Shown: positions 7,878 to 15,683, numbered from the stretch's first letter. The stretch is 16,110 nucleotides of DNA from Flavobacterium sp. UBA6195 (GCF_002422095.1 NZ_DITB01000023.1:386-16495); one strand, 5' to 3'. Notes: generated from the letters alone by a model not told the origin. Translations and numbers: made by a program.

Positions 7878-8309
7878 CTATTCCTTTTTATTTGAATTAA
7901 AATCAATCATCCATTCGATACCGTATTTGTCTCTAAACATCCCAAAATAAGACCCCCAAGGACTATCACTCATTGGATATTCGACAGTGCCACCAGCTGA
8001 AAGTCCGTTGAATAAATGGTCTGCTTCTTCTTTATTTACTGCACTAACGGAAATCTTGGAACGATTTTCATTTTCATTTACGCGTCCCATACTTTCAGGT
8101 ACATCATTTCCCATTAAAACGTTGTTGCCAATTGGCAATGCAATGTGCATGATTTTGTTGGCTTCGTTTTCTGAAATAGGAAATTCTTCACTTGCCAAAT
8201 CTTTGAAACGCATAATTTGAGCAAACTCGCCACCAAATACCGATTGATAAAAACGAAACGCTTCTTCAGCATTCCCATTAAAATTAATATGTGGATTGAT
8301 TTGTGCCAT
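7878..8309 (-). CDS. VOC family protein (PhnB-like, glyoxalase fold)
   Basis: The 143-residue protein has the PhnB-like VOC layout. INPHINFNGNAEEAFRFYQ near the N-terminus is the first beta-alpha unit, FGGEF follows at about 25-29, and the C-terminal WGSYFGMFRDKYGIEWMIDF is the classic end of the family. VOC proteins use paired beta-alpha-beta-beta-beta modules to bind a metal and act on varied small molecules. PhnB-like members are often annotated as 3-demethylubiquinone methyltransferase-like, but their substrates are largely unknown, so no specific activity is claimed. It begins 26 bases after the DUF1456 gene on the same strand and is probably co-transcribed with it. It is convergent with menD, with only 14 bases between them and no visible terminator. 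Confidence 0.88.
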   Translation of the reverse strand: MAQINPHINFNGNAEEAFRFYQSVFGGEFAQIMRFKDLASEEFPISENEANKIMHIALPIGNNVLMGNDVPESMGRVNENENRSKISVSAVNKEEADHLFNGLSAGGTVEYPMSDSPWGSYFGMFRDKYGIEWMIDFNSNKKE

Positions 8310-8313
8310 GTAT

Positions 8314-8327
8314 TTTCTTTAAAGAAA
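8314..8327. repeat. 14-base perfect palindrome in the gap between the DUF1456 and VOC genes
   Basis: TTTCTTTAAAGAAA is self-complementary and occupies most of the 26-base gap upstream of the VOC start. It could be a small operator or chance in AT-rich DNA. There is no GC stem or T-run typical of a terminator. Confidence 0.25.
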
Positions 8328-8335
8328 TAATATAG

Positions 8336-8770
8336 TTACTTTTTATTCTTCCCAGAGTTAAACTTAAAACGTTCTACAGGACTTTCTGGTTTTTGTTTTT
8401 TAGTGGAAGGTTTACCCTGTCCAAAAGGTTTTTTATCGGTTGCCGTTTTAGGTTTGAACGGCTTTTTGGTTTCTGGTTTTTTGTCTTCTCTTGGTATAGC
8501 GGTTTTGTTTTTAGCTATTTGGTCCAAAACTTCTCTTGGATTTTTGGGTTCTTCTTTTGTACCGCGTAAGTAAATGACTAATCCGTTAAGGAAATTGCGT
8601 AATAATTGATCGCCACATTCCATGTAATTCGGATGGTCTTCACTTCTAAATATATTACCTAGCTCACCTTTAGAGACTCTGAAATTCACTAAGTTTAATA
8701 TCTCAATAATTTGGTCATCGCGTAATTGTAAGGCTACACGTAATTTTTTAAAAACATCGTTGTTATTCAT
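8336..8770 (-). CDS. DUF1456 (YehS-like) protein, single repeat with basic tail
   Basis: Residues 1-70 form one DUF1456 unit, with LRVALQLRDDQIIEIL, FRVSKGELGNIFR, HPNYMECGDQLLRNFLNGL and a closing YLRG. The family function is not established; E. coli YehS is the reference member. Typical YehS-like proteins are about 150-160 residues with two such units. Here only one is present and the remainder (about 75-144) is a low-complexity tail very rich in lysine and proline, with about 20 K or R in the last 58 residues. The tail is probably disordered and could bind nucleic acid or ribosomes, which is inference. The gene is first in a leftward unit with the VOC gene and divergent from the TerB-like gene. 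Confidence 0.82.
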   Translation of the reverse strand: MNNNDVFKKLRVALQLRDDQIIEILNLVNFRVSKGELGNIFRSEDHPNYMECGDQLLRNFLNGLVIYLRGTKEEPKNPREVLDQIAKNKTAIPREDKKPETKKPFKPKTATDKKPFGQGKPSTKKQKPESPVERFKFNSGKNKK

Positions 8771-8789
8771 TTTTTGTAAAATATTAGGT

Positions 8790-8797
8790 CAAAGATA
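8790..8797 (-). promoter_or_regulatory. Candidate -7 box (TATCTTTG) for the DUF1456-VOC unit
   Basis: On the minus strand this reads TATCTTTG, an exact TAnnTTTG match 19 bases before the DUF1456 start codon. No clean TTG is seen at the usual spacing. It lies in the 74-base divergent gap with the TerB-like gene. Confidence 0.5.
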
Positions 8798-8808
8798 TCT
8801 ATTTAAAT

Positions 8809-8820
8809 TAAGAATTCTTA
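8809..8820. repeat. 12-base perfect palindrome in the divergent gap before the TerB-like gene
   Basis: TAAGAATTCTTA is self-complementary and lies near the middle of the 74-base gap between the divergent DUF1456 and TerB-like genes, just upstream of the DUF1456 -7 box. It could be an operator serving one or both sides; an AT-rich chance palindrome is equally possible. Confidence 0.25.
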
Positions 8821-8844
8821 TTTTTACCTGAAAAGAAATATTTT

Positions 8845-9246
8845 ATGGATACTCATCAAGAAAAAATTAGTTTATTACAAGAAATGATTGCATTTGCTTT
8901 AATTGATGGCGAATTGCATGATCGCGAGTATGATTTTTTGGAAATGGTAGCCATGGAATTGGAAATCGAAAAAGCTGTTTTTCATCAATTATTCCAAAAT
9001 AGAGGAGCTGTTACGGTTATAAAAGATGAGTTTAACAGAATTTGTCAGTTTTATCGTTTGGCCTTATTGATGAACGTTGACGGTGTATTACACGAAACGG
9101 AGCAAATTAAAATCAATGAAATCGGTATTAACATGGGATTGAATCCGTATGCCATGAAACGCATTTTGCATTTAATGAAAAACTCCCCAAACCGAATGGT
9201 CGAGGGAGATGTTTTGTTAGCGGTTTTTACAGAACAGCATAATTAG
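8845..9246 (+). CDS. TerB-like (tellurite-resistance TerB/DjlA N-terminal fold) protein
   Basis: The 133-residue, mostly helical, cytoplasmic protein has two matching acidic motifs, DGELHDRE at 21-28 and DGVLHETE at 79-86, each leading into a helix. This duplicated DGxxxxxE pattern is the signature of the TerB-like fold, where the acidic residues are thought to bind metal. No transmembrane segment, J-domain or other domain is present, so it is a stand-alone TerB-like protein and not DjlA. The role is unknown; in other bacteria such domains occur in envelope-stress and tellurite-resistance clusters, but no other ter genes are seen here. Its stop codon overlaps that of the convergent DMP19-like gene by four bases. 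Confidence 0.75.
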   Translation: MDTHQEKISLLQEMIAFALIDGELHDREYDFLEMVAMELEIEKAVFHQLFQNRGAVTVIKDEFNRICQFYRLALLMNVDGVLHETEQIKINEIGINMGLNPYAMKRILHLMKNSPNRMVEGDVLLAVFTEQHN

Positions 9247-9713
9247 TTTCCAAATTCTTCGGAATTATTTCGGATGTAATCTACAATTAAACTAACAATA
9301 TCTTCACCTTCTTCACTAAAAAATTGTTCGTCTAAGTCTTCCCAAGCACCAACTAAAGTTTCATCTGCTTTTTTGATGAAGTTTCTTCTGATTTCTACAT
9401 CAGTTGAATAGGTTTTTGCAGGAAACAAGCTCCAGGCTTTCGATATTAATTCCGCAGTAGTAAAAGCTTTGATTTCTTTATAAGCAACAATTATGTCTTC
9501 AACAAAATCTCCAGCTTCTGAAGTAAAGAAAAACGAAAATCCGCCTTCTCCCATAGCGCCTTCAAAAATATCTACGTAAACGAACACTTTTTCGCCATCA
9601 GTTAAAGCCGAAAAATCATCGGTTTCTTCTTTCTTTTCCCAAATAATCTCACCAATGGCTTCGATGATTTTGATTTCGTCTTCTAATTTTAGAATGTTTG
9701 CAATATTGCTCAT
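9243..9713 (-). CDS. Acidic DMP19/DUF4375-like protein
   Basis: I place the start at the ATG ending at 9713 (MSNIANILKLEDE), giving 156 residues. An in-frame ATG at 9761 would add 16 basic residues encoded inside the uvrB 3' end and looks spurious. The core, EGAMGEGGFSFFFTSEAGDF followed by helices containing AELISKAWSLFP, resembles DUF4375, the fold of Neisseria DMP19, an acidic protein that mimics DNA and sequesters a DNA-binding protein. By my count there are about 36 Asp/Glu against 14 Lys/Arg, a strong net negative charge. It starts 13 bases after the uvrB stop and is probably co-transcribed with it. The family match is from pattern memory and the function here is unproven. Confidence 0.65.
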   Translation of the reverse strand: MSNIANILKLEDEIKIIEAIGEIIWEKKEETDDFSALTDGEKVFVYVDIFEGAMGEGGFSFFFTSEAGDFVEDIIVAYKEIKAFTTAELISKAWSLFPAKTYSTDVEIRRNFIKKADETLVGAWEDLDEQFFSEEGEDIVSLIVDYIRNNSEEFGN

Positions 9714-9726
9714 GTGTATTTTGTTT

Positions 9727-11718
9727 TTATTTAATTTTCTCTTGTAATGCCTGAATTTCATCTCTGAATTTTGCCGCTTGCATGAAATCCAATTCTTTTG
9801 CTGCTTTCTCCATCATTTTTCTAAGGTCGCGAATTTTCTTTTCGATTTCCGGTTTACTCAAGTATTGATTTTCTGGTTCGGCTGCTTTTAAAGCTTCTTT
9901 TTCATAATAGCCAGTAGAAACCGAATTTCCTGCCAATGCACTTCCTAAACTCTTATTTAACGCTTTTGGCTGGAGATTGTTCTCATTGTTATAACGAATT
10001 TGTTTTTCTCTTCTGTAATTGGTTTCATCAATCGTTTTTTGCATCGAAGCGGTGATTTTATCTGCATACATAATGGCTTTTCCATTTACATTTCGAGCGG
10101 CACGACCAACAGTTTGTGTTAACGAGCGGTGACTTCTTAAAAATCCTTCTTTGTCCGCATCTAAAATGGCCACTAACGAAACTTCAGGTAAGTCTAAACC
10201 TTCACGAAGTAAGTTTACCCCAATCAATACATCAAACAAACCTTTTCGCAAATCTTGCATGATTTCCACACGCTCTAAAGTATCTACATCGGAGTGAATA
10301 TAACGACAACGAATCGCAACTTTAGTTAAATATTTCGTTAATTCTTCCGCCATTCTTTTGGTTAACGTTGTGACTAAAACACGTTCGTCTGCTTCGCAAC
10401 GCAATTGAATTTCTTCGATTAAATCGTCAATTTGATTGGCACTTGGACGCACTTCAATAATTGGATCTAATAATCCTGTTGGGCGAATGACTTGTTCTAC
10501 ATAAACTCCTTCTGATTTTTGTAATTCGTAATCTGCAGGAGTTGCCGAAACATAAACTACCTGATTTTGTAGCGCTTCAAACTCTTCAAATTTCAACGGA
10601 CGATTGTCCATAGCTGCAGGCAAACGGAAACCATATTCTACCAAGTTTTCTTTACGACTTCTATCACCTCCATACATCGCATGTACTTGGGAAATCGTAA
10701 CGTGACTTTCATCGACTACCATCAAATAATCATCTGGAAAATAATCTAACAAGCAGAAAGGTCTAGTTCCAGGTTCTCTTCCGTCTAGATAACGAGAATA
10801 ATTTTCAATTCCGGAACAATAACCGAGCTCGCGAATCATCTCTAAATCGAAATTGGTGCGTTCTTCTAATCGTTTGGCTTCTAAATGTTTGCCAATTTCT
10901 TTGAAATAATCCACTTGTTTTACCAAATCTTGTTGGATAGCCCAAATCGCATTTTGTAATACATCAGGCGAAGTCACAAACATATTGGCTGGATAAATCG
11001 TTAGTTTTTCATAACGCTCTATCACTTGAGCTGTTTTAGCATCAAAAGCTTCAATTTCTTCAATTTCATCTCCAAAAAAGTGAATTCGGAACGGTTCATC
11101 TCCATAACTAGGAAAAATTTCTACAATATCTCCTTTGATTCGGAAATTTCCAGGTGCAAAATCCGCTTCTGTTCTCGAATATAAACTTTGTACGAGTTGA
11201 TGTAATAATTTGGTACGCGAAATCTGTTGATTAACTTCTAGATTAATCACATTTTTCTGAAACTCAACAGGATTTCCAATACCATACAAACAAGAAACAG
11301 ACGAAATCACAATAATATCTCTACGACCCGAAAGCAGGGCAGATGTAGTACTTAATCGCAATTTTTCTAACTCATCATTAATCGATAAATCTTTTTCAAT
11401 GTAAGTTCCTGTTACGGGGATAAAAGCTTCGGGTTGATAATAGTCGTAATACGAAACAAAATACTGTACAGAATTGTTCGGAAAAAACTGCTTGAATTCC
11501 GAGTATAATTGAGCAGCCAAGGTTTTGTTATGGGCTAAAACTAGTGTAGGTTTTTGTACTTCTTGCACCACATTAGCAATCGTAAAAGTTTTTCCAGAAC
11601 CTGTAACTCCTAATAACGTTTGGTATTTTTCACCATTAAAAATGCCCTTTGAGAGTTTTTCAATGGCTTGCGGTTGGTCACCAGTAGGTTTATAATCGGA
11701 AACGACTTGGAATTTCAT
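9727..11718 (-). CDS. uvrB: UvrABC system protein B (excinuclease ABC subunit B)
   Basis: At 663 residues this is a full-length UvrB. Visible features are Walker A GVTGSGKT at 37-44, the damage-probing beta-hairpin region YYDYYQPEAFIPVTGTYIEKD at about 90-110, DESH (336-339, helicase motif II), YVSATPADYE near 389-398, motif VI QTVGRAAR at 535-542 and the C-terminal UVR coiled coil (about 624-659), which contacts UvrA and UvrC. UvrB verifies DNA damage handed over by UvrA, then recruits UvrC for the double incision of nucleotide excision repair. It lies 41 bases after the thiamine pyrophosphokinase gene, with its own candidate promoter in between, and is followed closely by the acidic DMP19-like gene. 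Confidence 0.98.
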   Translation of the reverse strand: MKFQVVSDYKPTGDQPQAIEKLSKGIFNGEKYQTLLGVTGSGKTFTIANVVQEVQKPTLVLAHNKTLAAQLYSEFKQFFPNNSVQYFVSYYDYYQPEAFIPVTGTYIEKDLSINDELEKLRLSTTSALLSGRRDIIVISSVSCLYGIGNPVEFQKNVINLEVNQQISRTKLLHQLVQSLYSRTEADFAPGNFRIKGDIVEIFPSYGDEPFRIHFFGDEIEEIEAFDAKTAQVIERYEKLTIYPANMFVTSPDVLQNAIWAIQQDLVKQVDYFKEIGKHLEAKRLEERTNFDLEMIRELGYCSGIENYSRYLDGREPGTRPFCLLDYFPDDYLMVVDESHVTISQVHAMYGGDRSRKENLVEYGFRLPAAMDNRPLKFEEFEALQNQVVYVSATPADYELQKSEGVYVEQVIRPTGLLDPIIEVRPSANQIDDLIEEIQLRCEADERVLVTTLTKRMAEELTKYLTKVAIRCRYIHSDVDTLERVEIMQDLRKGLFDVLIGVNLLREGLDLPEVSLVAILDADKEGFLRSHRSLTQTVGRAARNVNGKAIMYADKITASMQKTIDETNYRREKQIRYNNENNLQPKALNKSLGSALAGNSVSTGYYEKEALKAAEPENQYLSKPEIEKKIRDLRKMMEKAAKELDFMQAAKFRDEIQALQEKIK

Positions 11719-11746
11719 TAAAGTACAAAGTGTAAAATATAAGTTA

Positions 11747-11780
11747 CAAAGTTACGAAGTTAATCCCAACATTCCATCAA
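11747..11780 (-). promoter_or_regulatory. Candidate promoter for uvrB
   Basis: On the minus strand TTG (11778-11780) is followed after 23 bases by TAACTTTG (11747-11754), giving the TTG-N17-23-TAnnTTTG layout of Flavobacterium promoters. The TTG lies in the end of the thiamine pyrophosphokinase gene. The -7 box is inside a 17-base block (11745-11761) identical to one upstream of menD. A looser TACACTTTG lies nearer the uvrB start. Confidence 0.45.
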
Positions 11781-12422
11781 CAATAAATTGCCATCGGTGT
11801 GTTCAATAGAAACGATTCCATCTTCTGTAACATGATTGCTACTTCCTGTTCGATATCCTATTGTTAATTCATCATTATTTAGAGGATAAAATAAGTTTTT
11901 GGTAGTAATACCCGATGCTGTTCCAATTGGAATTAAAGAAAGTGTTGTATTCGCAGTATACCATTTTTCATATTTATTGGGTAGCAAAAATACTTTTGAA
12001 TGATCATCGAGCACTACAATTTTCAATTGGTTGCGATAAGCTACTATATTGGTTATGTTGGTAATGGTATGATCGGCGCGTTTTCCGGTTGCCCAAATTA
12101 CGTTTACCGCTTTATGACCTTTTTCAATAAGATAATCAAAAGCTTTTTCTAAATCTGTTTTATCTTGATTTGGCGTATGAACAATTTCTAGTGGATATTG
12201 TTTTTGTAGGTAATATTCTGGATTAAAACCTCTATCAAAATCGCCTAAAAGTACATCAACTTTGATACCAAGTTCTAAAACGCGCTCAATAGCAGAATCT
12301 AAAACAATTACAAGTGGAGACCATTCCAATAATTGCCCAATAAGCTCTTCGCTACATGCAGCGCCATTGGCAATAATTAATGCTGGTTCTTGATCGTCTC
12401 TAACAATGTGATGTGATGACAT
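11760..12422 (-). CDS. Thiamine pyrophosphokinase (thiamine diphosphokinase)
   Basis: The 220-residue protein shows the TPK motifs in order: VLDSA at 40-44, LLGDFDRG at 58-65, the metal/ATP site HTPNQDKTDLEKAF at 82-95 and ATGKRADHTITN at 111-122. A C-terminal beta domain (about 150-220) includes the SSNHVTEDGIVSIEHTDG segment, typical of the thiamine-binding half. It transfers pyrophosphate from ATP to thiamine to form thiamine diphosphate, the cofactor used by MenD and the 2-oxoacid dehydrogenases. The usual family length is about 210-230 residues. It starts 39 bases after the DUF4249 lipoprotein gene on the same strand, with no evident promoter of its own, so it may be co-transcribed with the receptor pair upstream. 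Confidence 0.93.
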   Translation of the reverse strand: MSSHHIVRDDQEPALIIANGAACSEELIGQLLEWSPLVIVLDSAIERVLELGIKVDVLLGDFDRGFNPEYYLQKQYPLEIVHTPNQDKTDLEKAFDYLIEKGHKAVNVIWATGKRADHTITNITNIVAYRNQLKIVVLDDHSKVFLLPNKYEKWYTANTTLSLIPIGTASGITTKNLFYPLNNDELTIGYRTGSSNHVTEDGIVSIEHTDGNLLLMECWD

Positions 12423-12461
12423 TTTTTAAGTTCAATTTTTAGATTACGAATGTAACGATAA

Positions 12462-13286
12462 TTACTGTACAGTGTAACTTATTGTATCGGTTTCAGATAA
12501 TCTAAAAAATCCAAGAGCAAAATTATTTGTATTCGTTTGATTTACAATATTTCCTCTAACCGTTGCAGGTGGTGTTTGAAAAGGACTTCCTCCATTAGTG
12601 CCAGCAATTCCTAATAAAATGTTCATATAATTGTAATAACTTTCAGAGATGCCTTGTAGTGTAAATAAAATAATATCATCTTTTTCCAATTCATTTGCTA
12701 AATATCCAAACATCTGATTATTTTGAAAAAAACTATCATTAACTACATCAAATATTGGAAGTGATACATTGGAACTATTGAACATTATCAAATAAAAATT
12801 ATCTTGATTTGGTATGTCTTGGTAAAAGAATTTTACTTCTATTTGATCTCCAGTAAAACCACCATTTTCGGTTTGTTCAACATAATCGATTGTTGGAACT
12901 TCAATTAATGATTCTGTTGCGGTATAAACCTGACTGTCATAAATGACTGTTAGAGTGTAGGTTTGTCTGATTTCGGGATTAAAATTAGTGCATACATAAT
13001 TGCCACTGCCAGGTGTTTCAATAAAATCATATTGAATGCCATTTCCATCGGTAATGAAAACGGTAGCACCACTTACAGTCGGAATCGTTGAAGCATAGAA
13101 GTCGGTCGTAGTGGTTAATCTTATTGTTTGTTCATTTCCTGTCGTTCCTTTTTGCCATTTGATTGAGGCATCAATAACCAATTTGGCAGGTGCCGTTGAT
13201 AAATCAATGTCAACAACATCTTCACAACTAAAAAATGCAACTGAAATAATGAACAGGCTAACTATTTTTAATAAATTCTTTACCAT
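12462..13286 (-). CDS. DUF4249 family outer-membrane lipoprotein, partner of the TonB-dependent receptor
   Basis: The 274-residue protein begins with a lipoprotein signal peptide (MVKNLLKIVSLFIISVAFFSC) with C21 as the lipidated cysteine. The residues just after it, EDVVDIDL, are acidic, as in the lipoprotein export signal that sends Flavobacteriia lipoproteins to the cell surface. The rest is mostly beta-strand, with VDIDLSTAPAKLVIDASI and later immunoglobulin-like strands typical of DUF4249. In Bacteroidota these proteins are commonly encoded next to TonB-dependent receptors and are thought to serve as surface partners in uptake. The gene begins 2 bases after the receptor stop codon, so the two are translated from one message. 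The ligand is unknown. Confidence 0.85.
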   Translation of the reverse strand: MVKNLLKIVSLFIISVAFFSCEDVVDIDLSTAPAKLVIDASIKWQKGTTGNEQTIRLTTTTDFYASTIPTVSGATVFITDGNGIQYDFIETPGSGNYVCTNFNPEIRQTYTLTVIYDSQVYTATESLIEVPTIDYVEQTENGGFTGDQIEVKFFYQDIPNQDNFYLIMFNSSNVSLPIFDVVNDSFFQNNQMFGYLANELEKDDIILFTLQGISESYYNYMNILLGIAGTNGGSPFQTPPATVRGNIVNQTNTNNFALGFFRLSETDTISYTVQ

Positions 13287-13288
13287 AA

Positions 13289-15658
13289 CTAAAACTTGAA
13301 ATTATAGGTTACACTTGGCACAATTCCGAATATAGAAAGACGAACCGCTTCATTATTTCCTGAATCTTGGTTTTGTCTAAAACTAATTGAAGCGGCATTT
13401 TTTCTACTGTAAACATTATAAATTCCGAAAACCCATTCTCCGTGCCAACTTCTATTTTTATTTTTTTCTGGAATTAATGTAGCCGAAATATCTAAACGAT
13501 GGTAAGTGGGTAGTCGGTTTTCATTTCTTTGTCCATACGTTGGAACGGTTATACCCTGATATTGGTATTGTCCGTTAGGATAAGTAACGGGTTGCCCACT
13601 TTGTAAAGAGAAAATACTACTAAAACTCCATTTTTCATTTAGTTTGTACATTCCAGTAACGGAAATATTATGTAGTTTATCCCAACCCGTTTTGTACCAA
13701 TCGCCATTGTTTATTCCAGATTCAATCGAATTTCTTCCTGGAGTTCTTTGTTCGGAACGCGATAAAGTATAGGAAACCCAACCGTTTAGTTTTCCGTTGT
13801 TTTTTCGAGCTAAGATTTCTAATCCATAAGCTCTAGCTTCACCATTTAGGACAACTTGTTCAATATCGTCGTTAGCAATTAAATCAGCTCCATCAATATA
13901 ATCTAATCTATTTTTTAGTTTTTTGTAGAATGTTTCGATTTCTAATGTGTAATTATCATCATTAAGATTAGTAAAATATCCAAGTGCAACTTGATCTAAA
14001 ATTTGAGGTTTTAAATAATCATCACTAGGCGCCCAAACATCTAATGGAGTAGGTGATTGCGTATTAGAGATCAAATGTAAATATTGCGACATTCTATTGT
14101 AACTTGCTTTAATAGAACTGTTCTCGTTTAAAATATAAGCTACTGAGAAACGAGGTTCAAAATTACCAAATTGCGAAATTATATCGTTTTTTCCATAATA
14201 TTTTGTTCCAATTGGAGTCGCTTTTTCATAAATATCAAAATCTGGATTGTAGGTAACAGCTTGATTATTGGCGTAAATATTTATTTCTTCGTTTCCTAAT
14301 CGGTAGAATTTACTATAACGAATTCCGTAATTGATACTTAGCTTATCTGTAATTTGTTGCTCTACATCAATGTAAGCTGAAGGTTCAAATGCATATTTTT
14401 TGGCTAACTGATCTGGATTAATTCCTGAAGAACTGTTTGTAGGTTCAATCTTTCCAGGATTAAAATCGTGATAAATGGCATTTACACCATAATACAATTT
14501 TGTTTTATCAGATACATAGTGTTTAAAATCATACTTTAAATTATAATTTTTAATCCCGCTATCCCAGTTAAATCCAATGAAGTCTAAAGTTAATCCATAA
14601 TAATAATCACTATAAATTAAGGATAAATTAGAGAACAATTTATCTGAAAATAAATGATTCCATCTCAAATTAAACACCGAGTTTCCATAGGTATTCATAA
14701 AGCTTTCATTTAAACTAAAAACATCCCTTCCAAAATAACCAGATAAATATAAGTTGTTATTTTCGTTAAGTTTATAACTTAGTTTGGTGTTCAAATCATA
14801 AAAATAGGCCGAGTTTTTATTATCCGTAAGTTTTAAAAATAAATGAGCATACGAACTTCTTCCTGCAAATAAGAACGAACCTTTATTTTTAATGATTGGA
14901 CCTTCTGCAAGCAATCTACTTGAAATGATACCAATTCCTCCATTCATATGAAAATCAGAACTGTTTCCATCTTTTTGATAAATTTCTAAAACAGAAGCAA
15001 CTCTACCACCAAATCTCGATGGAATACCTCCTTTATACAGTTTTATATCTTTTATCGCATCGGTATTAAAAACAGAAAAGAACCCGAATAAATGAGAAGT
15101 GTTATATATGGTAGCTTCATCCAATAAAACTAAGTTTTGGTCAGCAGCTCCACCTCGAACATTAAATCCCGATTGTCCTTCTCCAGCATTTGTAACCCCC
15201 GGTAGTGTTAATATAGATTTGATTAAATCTGTTTCTCCAAGAATGGCAGGCATTTGTTTTATCGTATTAACAGAGAGTTTGTTAACACTCATTTCAGGTT
15301 TTTTTACATTGTTTTTATAGATATTACTTGTAATGACAACTTCTTTTAGTTCTTGTTTACTTTCTTTTAGGCTGAAATTTTTCTTAACATTTTGATTGAT
15401 TTCAATTTTTTCAGAAAGTGTTTCAAAACCAATATAGCTAGTTAGAATTGTGTAATTTCCTTTTGGTAAGGTAATAGAGTAAAATCCGTATTCGTTAGTA
15501 TAAGTGCCAATGTTTAACTCAGCGACATAAACTGAAACACCAATAAGTGTTTCATTGCTATTTGTATCGGAAATAATTCCACTTATAGTAACTTTCTCTT
15601 GACTGAAAACAAAAGAAGGTAGTAATAAAAAGAATAATATTTTTTTAAGAAACATCAT
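13289..15658 (-). CDS. TonB-dependent receptor with N-terminal carboxypeptidase-regulatory-like domain
   Basis: The 789-residue outer-membrane protein has a signal peptide (about 1-19, cleaved near SFVFS-Q) and a carboxypeptidase-D regulatory-like domain (about 24-97: ISGIISDTNSNETLIGVSVY...GTYTNEYGFYSITLPKGNY). A TonB-box-like LKEVVITSN follows at 104-112, then the plug domain (about 125-230) with FNVRGGAADQNLVLLDEA and FGFFSVFNTDAIKDIKLYKGG, and a 22-strand-type barrel ending in the outer-membrane terminal Phe (NFKF). Such receptors import substrates across the outer membrane using TonB energy. The substrate is not readable from sequence; the carboxypeptidase-like domain is common in Bacteroidota. 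It heads the DUF4249 unit. Starts at 15658 or 15655 (ATGATG) are equally possible. Confidence 0.95.
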   Translation of the reverse strand: MMFLKKILFFLLLPSFVFSQEKVTISGIISDTNSNETLIGVSVYVAELNIGTYTNEYGFYSITLPKGNYTILTSYIGFETLSEKIEINQNVKKNFSLKESKQELKEVVITSNIYKNNVKKPEMSVNKLSVNTIKQMPAILGETDLIKSILTLPGVTNAGEGQSGFNVRGGAADQNLVLLDEATIYNTSHLFGFFSVFNTDAIKDIKLYKGGIPSRFGGRVASVLEIYQKDGNSSDFHMNGGIGIISSRLLAEGPIIKNKGSFLFAGRSSYAHLFLKLTDNKNSAYFYDLNTKLSYKLNENNNLYLSGYFGRDVFSLNESFMNTYGNSVFNLRWNHLFSDKLFSNLSLIYSDYYYGLTLDFIGFNWDSGIKNYNLKYDFKHYVSDKTKLYYGVNAIYHDFNPGKIEPTNSSSGINPDQLAKKYAFEPSAYIDVEQQITDKLSINYGIRYSKFYRLGNEEINIYANNQAVTYNPDFDIYEKATPIGTKYYGKNDIISQFGNFEPRFSVAYILNENSSIKASYNRMSQYLHLISNTQSPTPLDVWAPSDDYLKPQILDQVALGYFTNLNDDNYTLEIETFYKKLKNRLDYIDGADLIANDDIEQVVLNGEARAYGLEILARKNNGKLNGWVSYTLSRSEQRTPGRNSIESGINNGDWYKTGWDKLHNISVTGMYKLNEKWSFSSIFSLQSGQPVTYPNGQYQYQGITVPTYGQRNENRLPTYHRLDISATLIPEKNKNRSWHGEWVFGIYNVYSRKNAASISFRQNQDSGNNEAVRLSIFGIVPSVTYNFKF

Positions 15659-15683
15659 TTAGGTATAGATTTTGTTGTGCAAA

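Noticed and set aside
8845..9713. Phage-defence or stress island made of the TerB-like and DMP19-like genes
   Set aside because: The two genes are convergent and sit among housekeeping genes. No nuclease, integrase, repeat or composition shift supports an island.
9714..9761. Upstream ATG at 9761 as the start of the DMP19-like protein
   Set aside because: It would overlap the uvrB 3' end by 35 bases and add a basic, Lys/Arg-rich 16-residue leader unlike the acidic protein. The ATG at 9713 fits better.
15099..15320. Antisense open frame over the receptor plug domain
   Set aside because: It lies fully opposite strongly conserved plug sequence, with no promoter or recognisable product. The same applies to antisense frames over birA, ccsBA, the peroxidase, VOC and DUF4249 genes.
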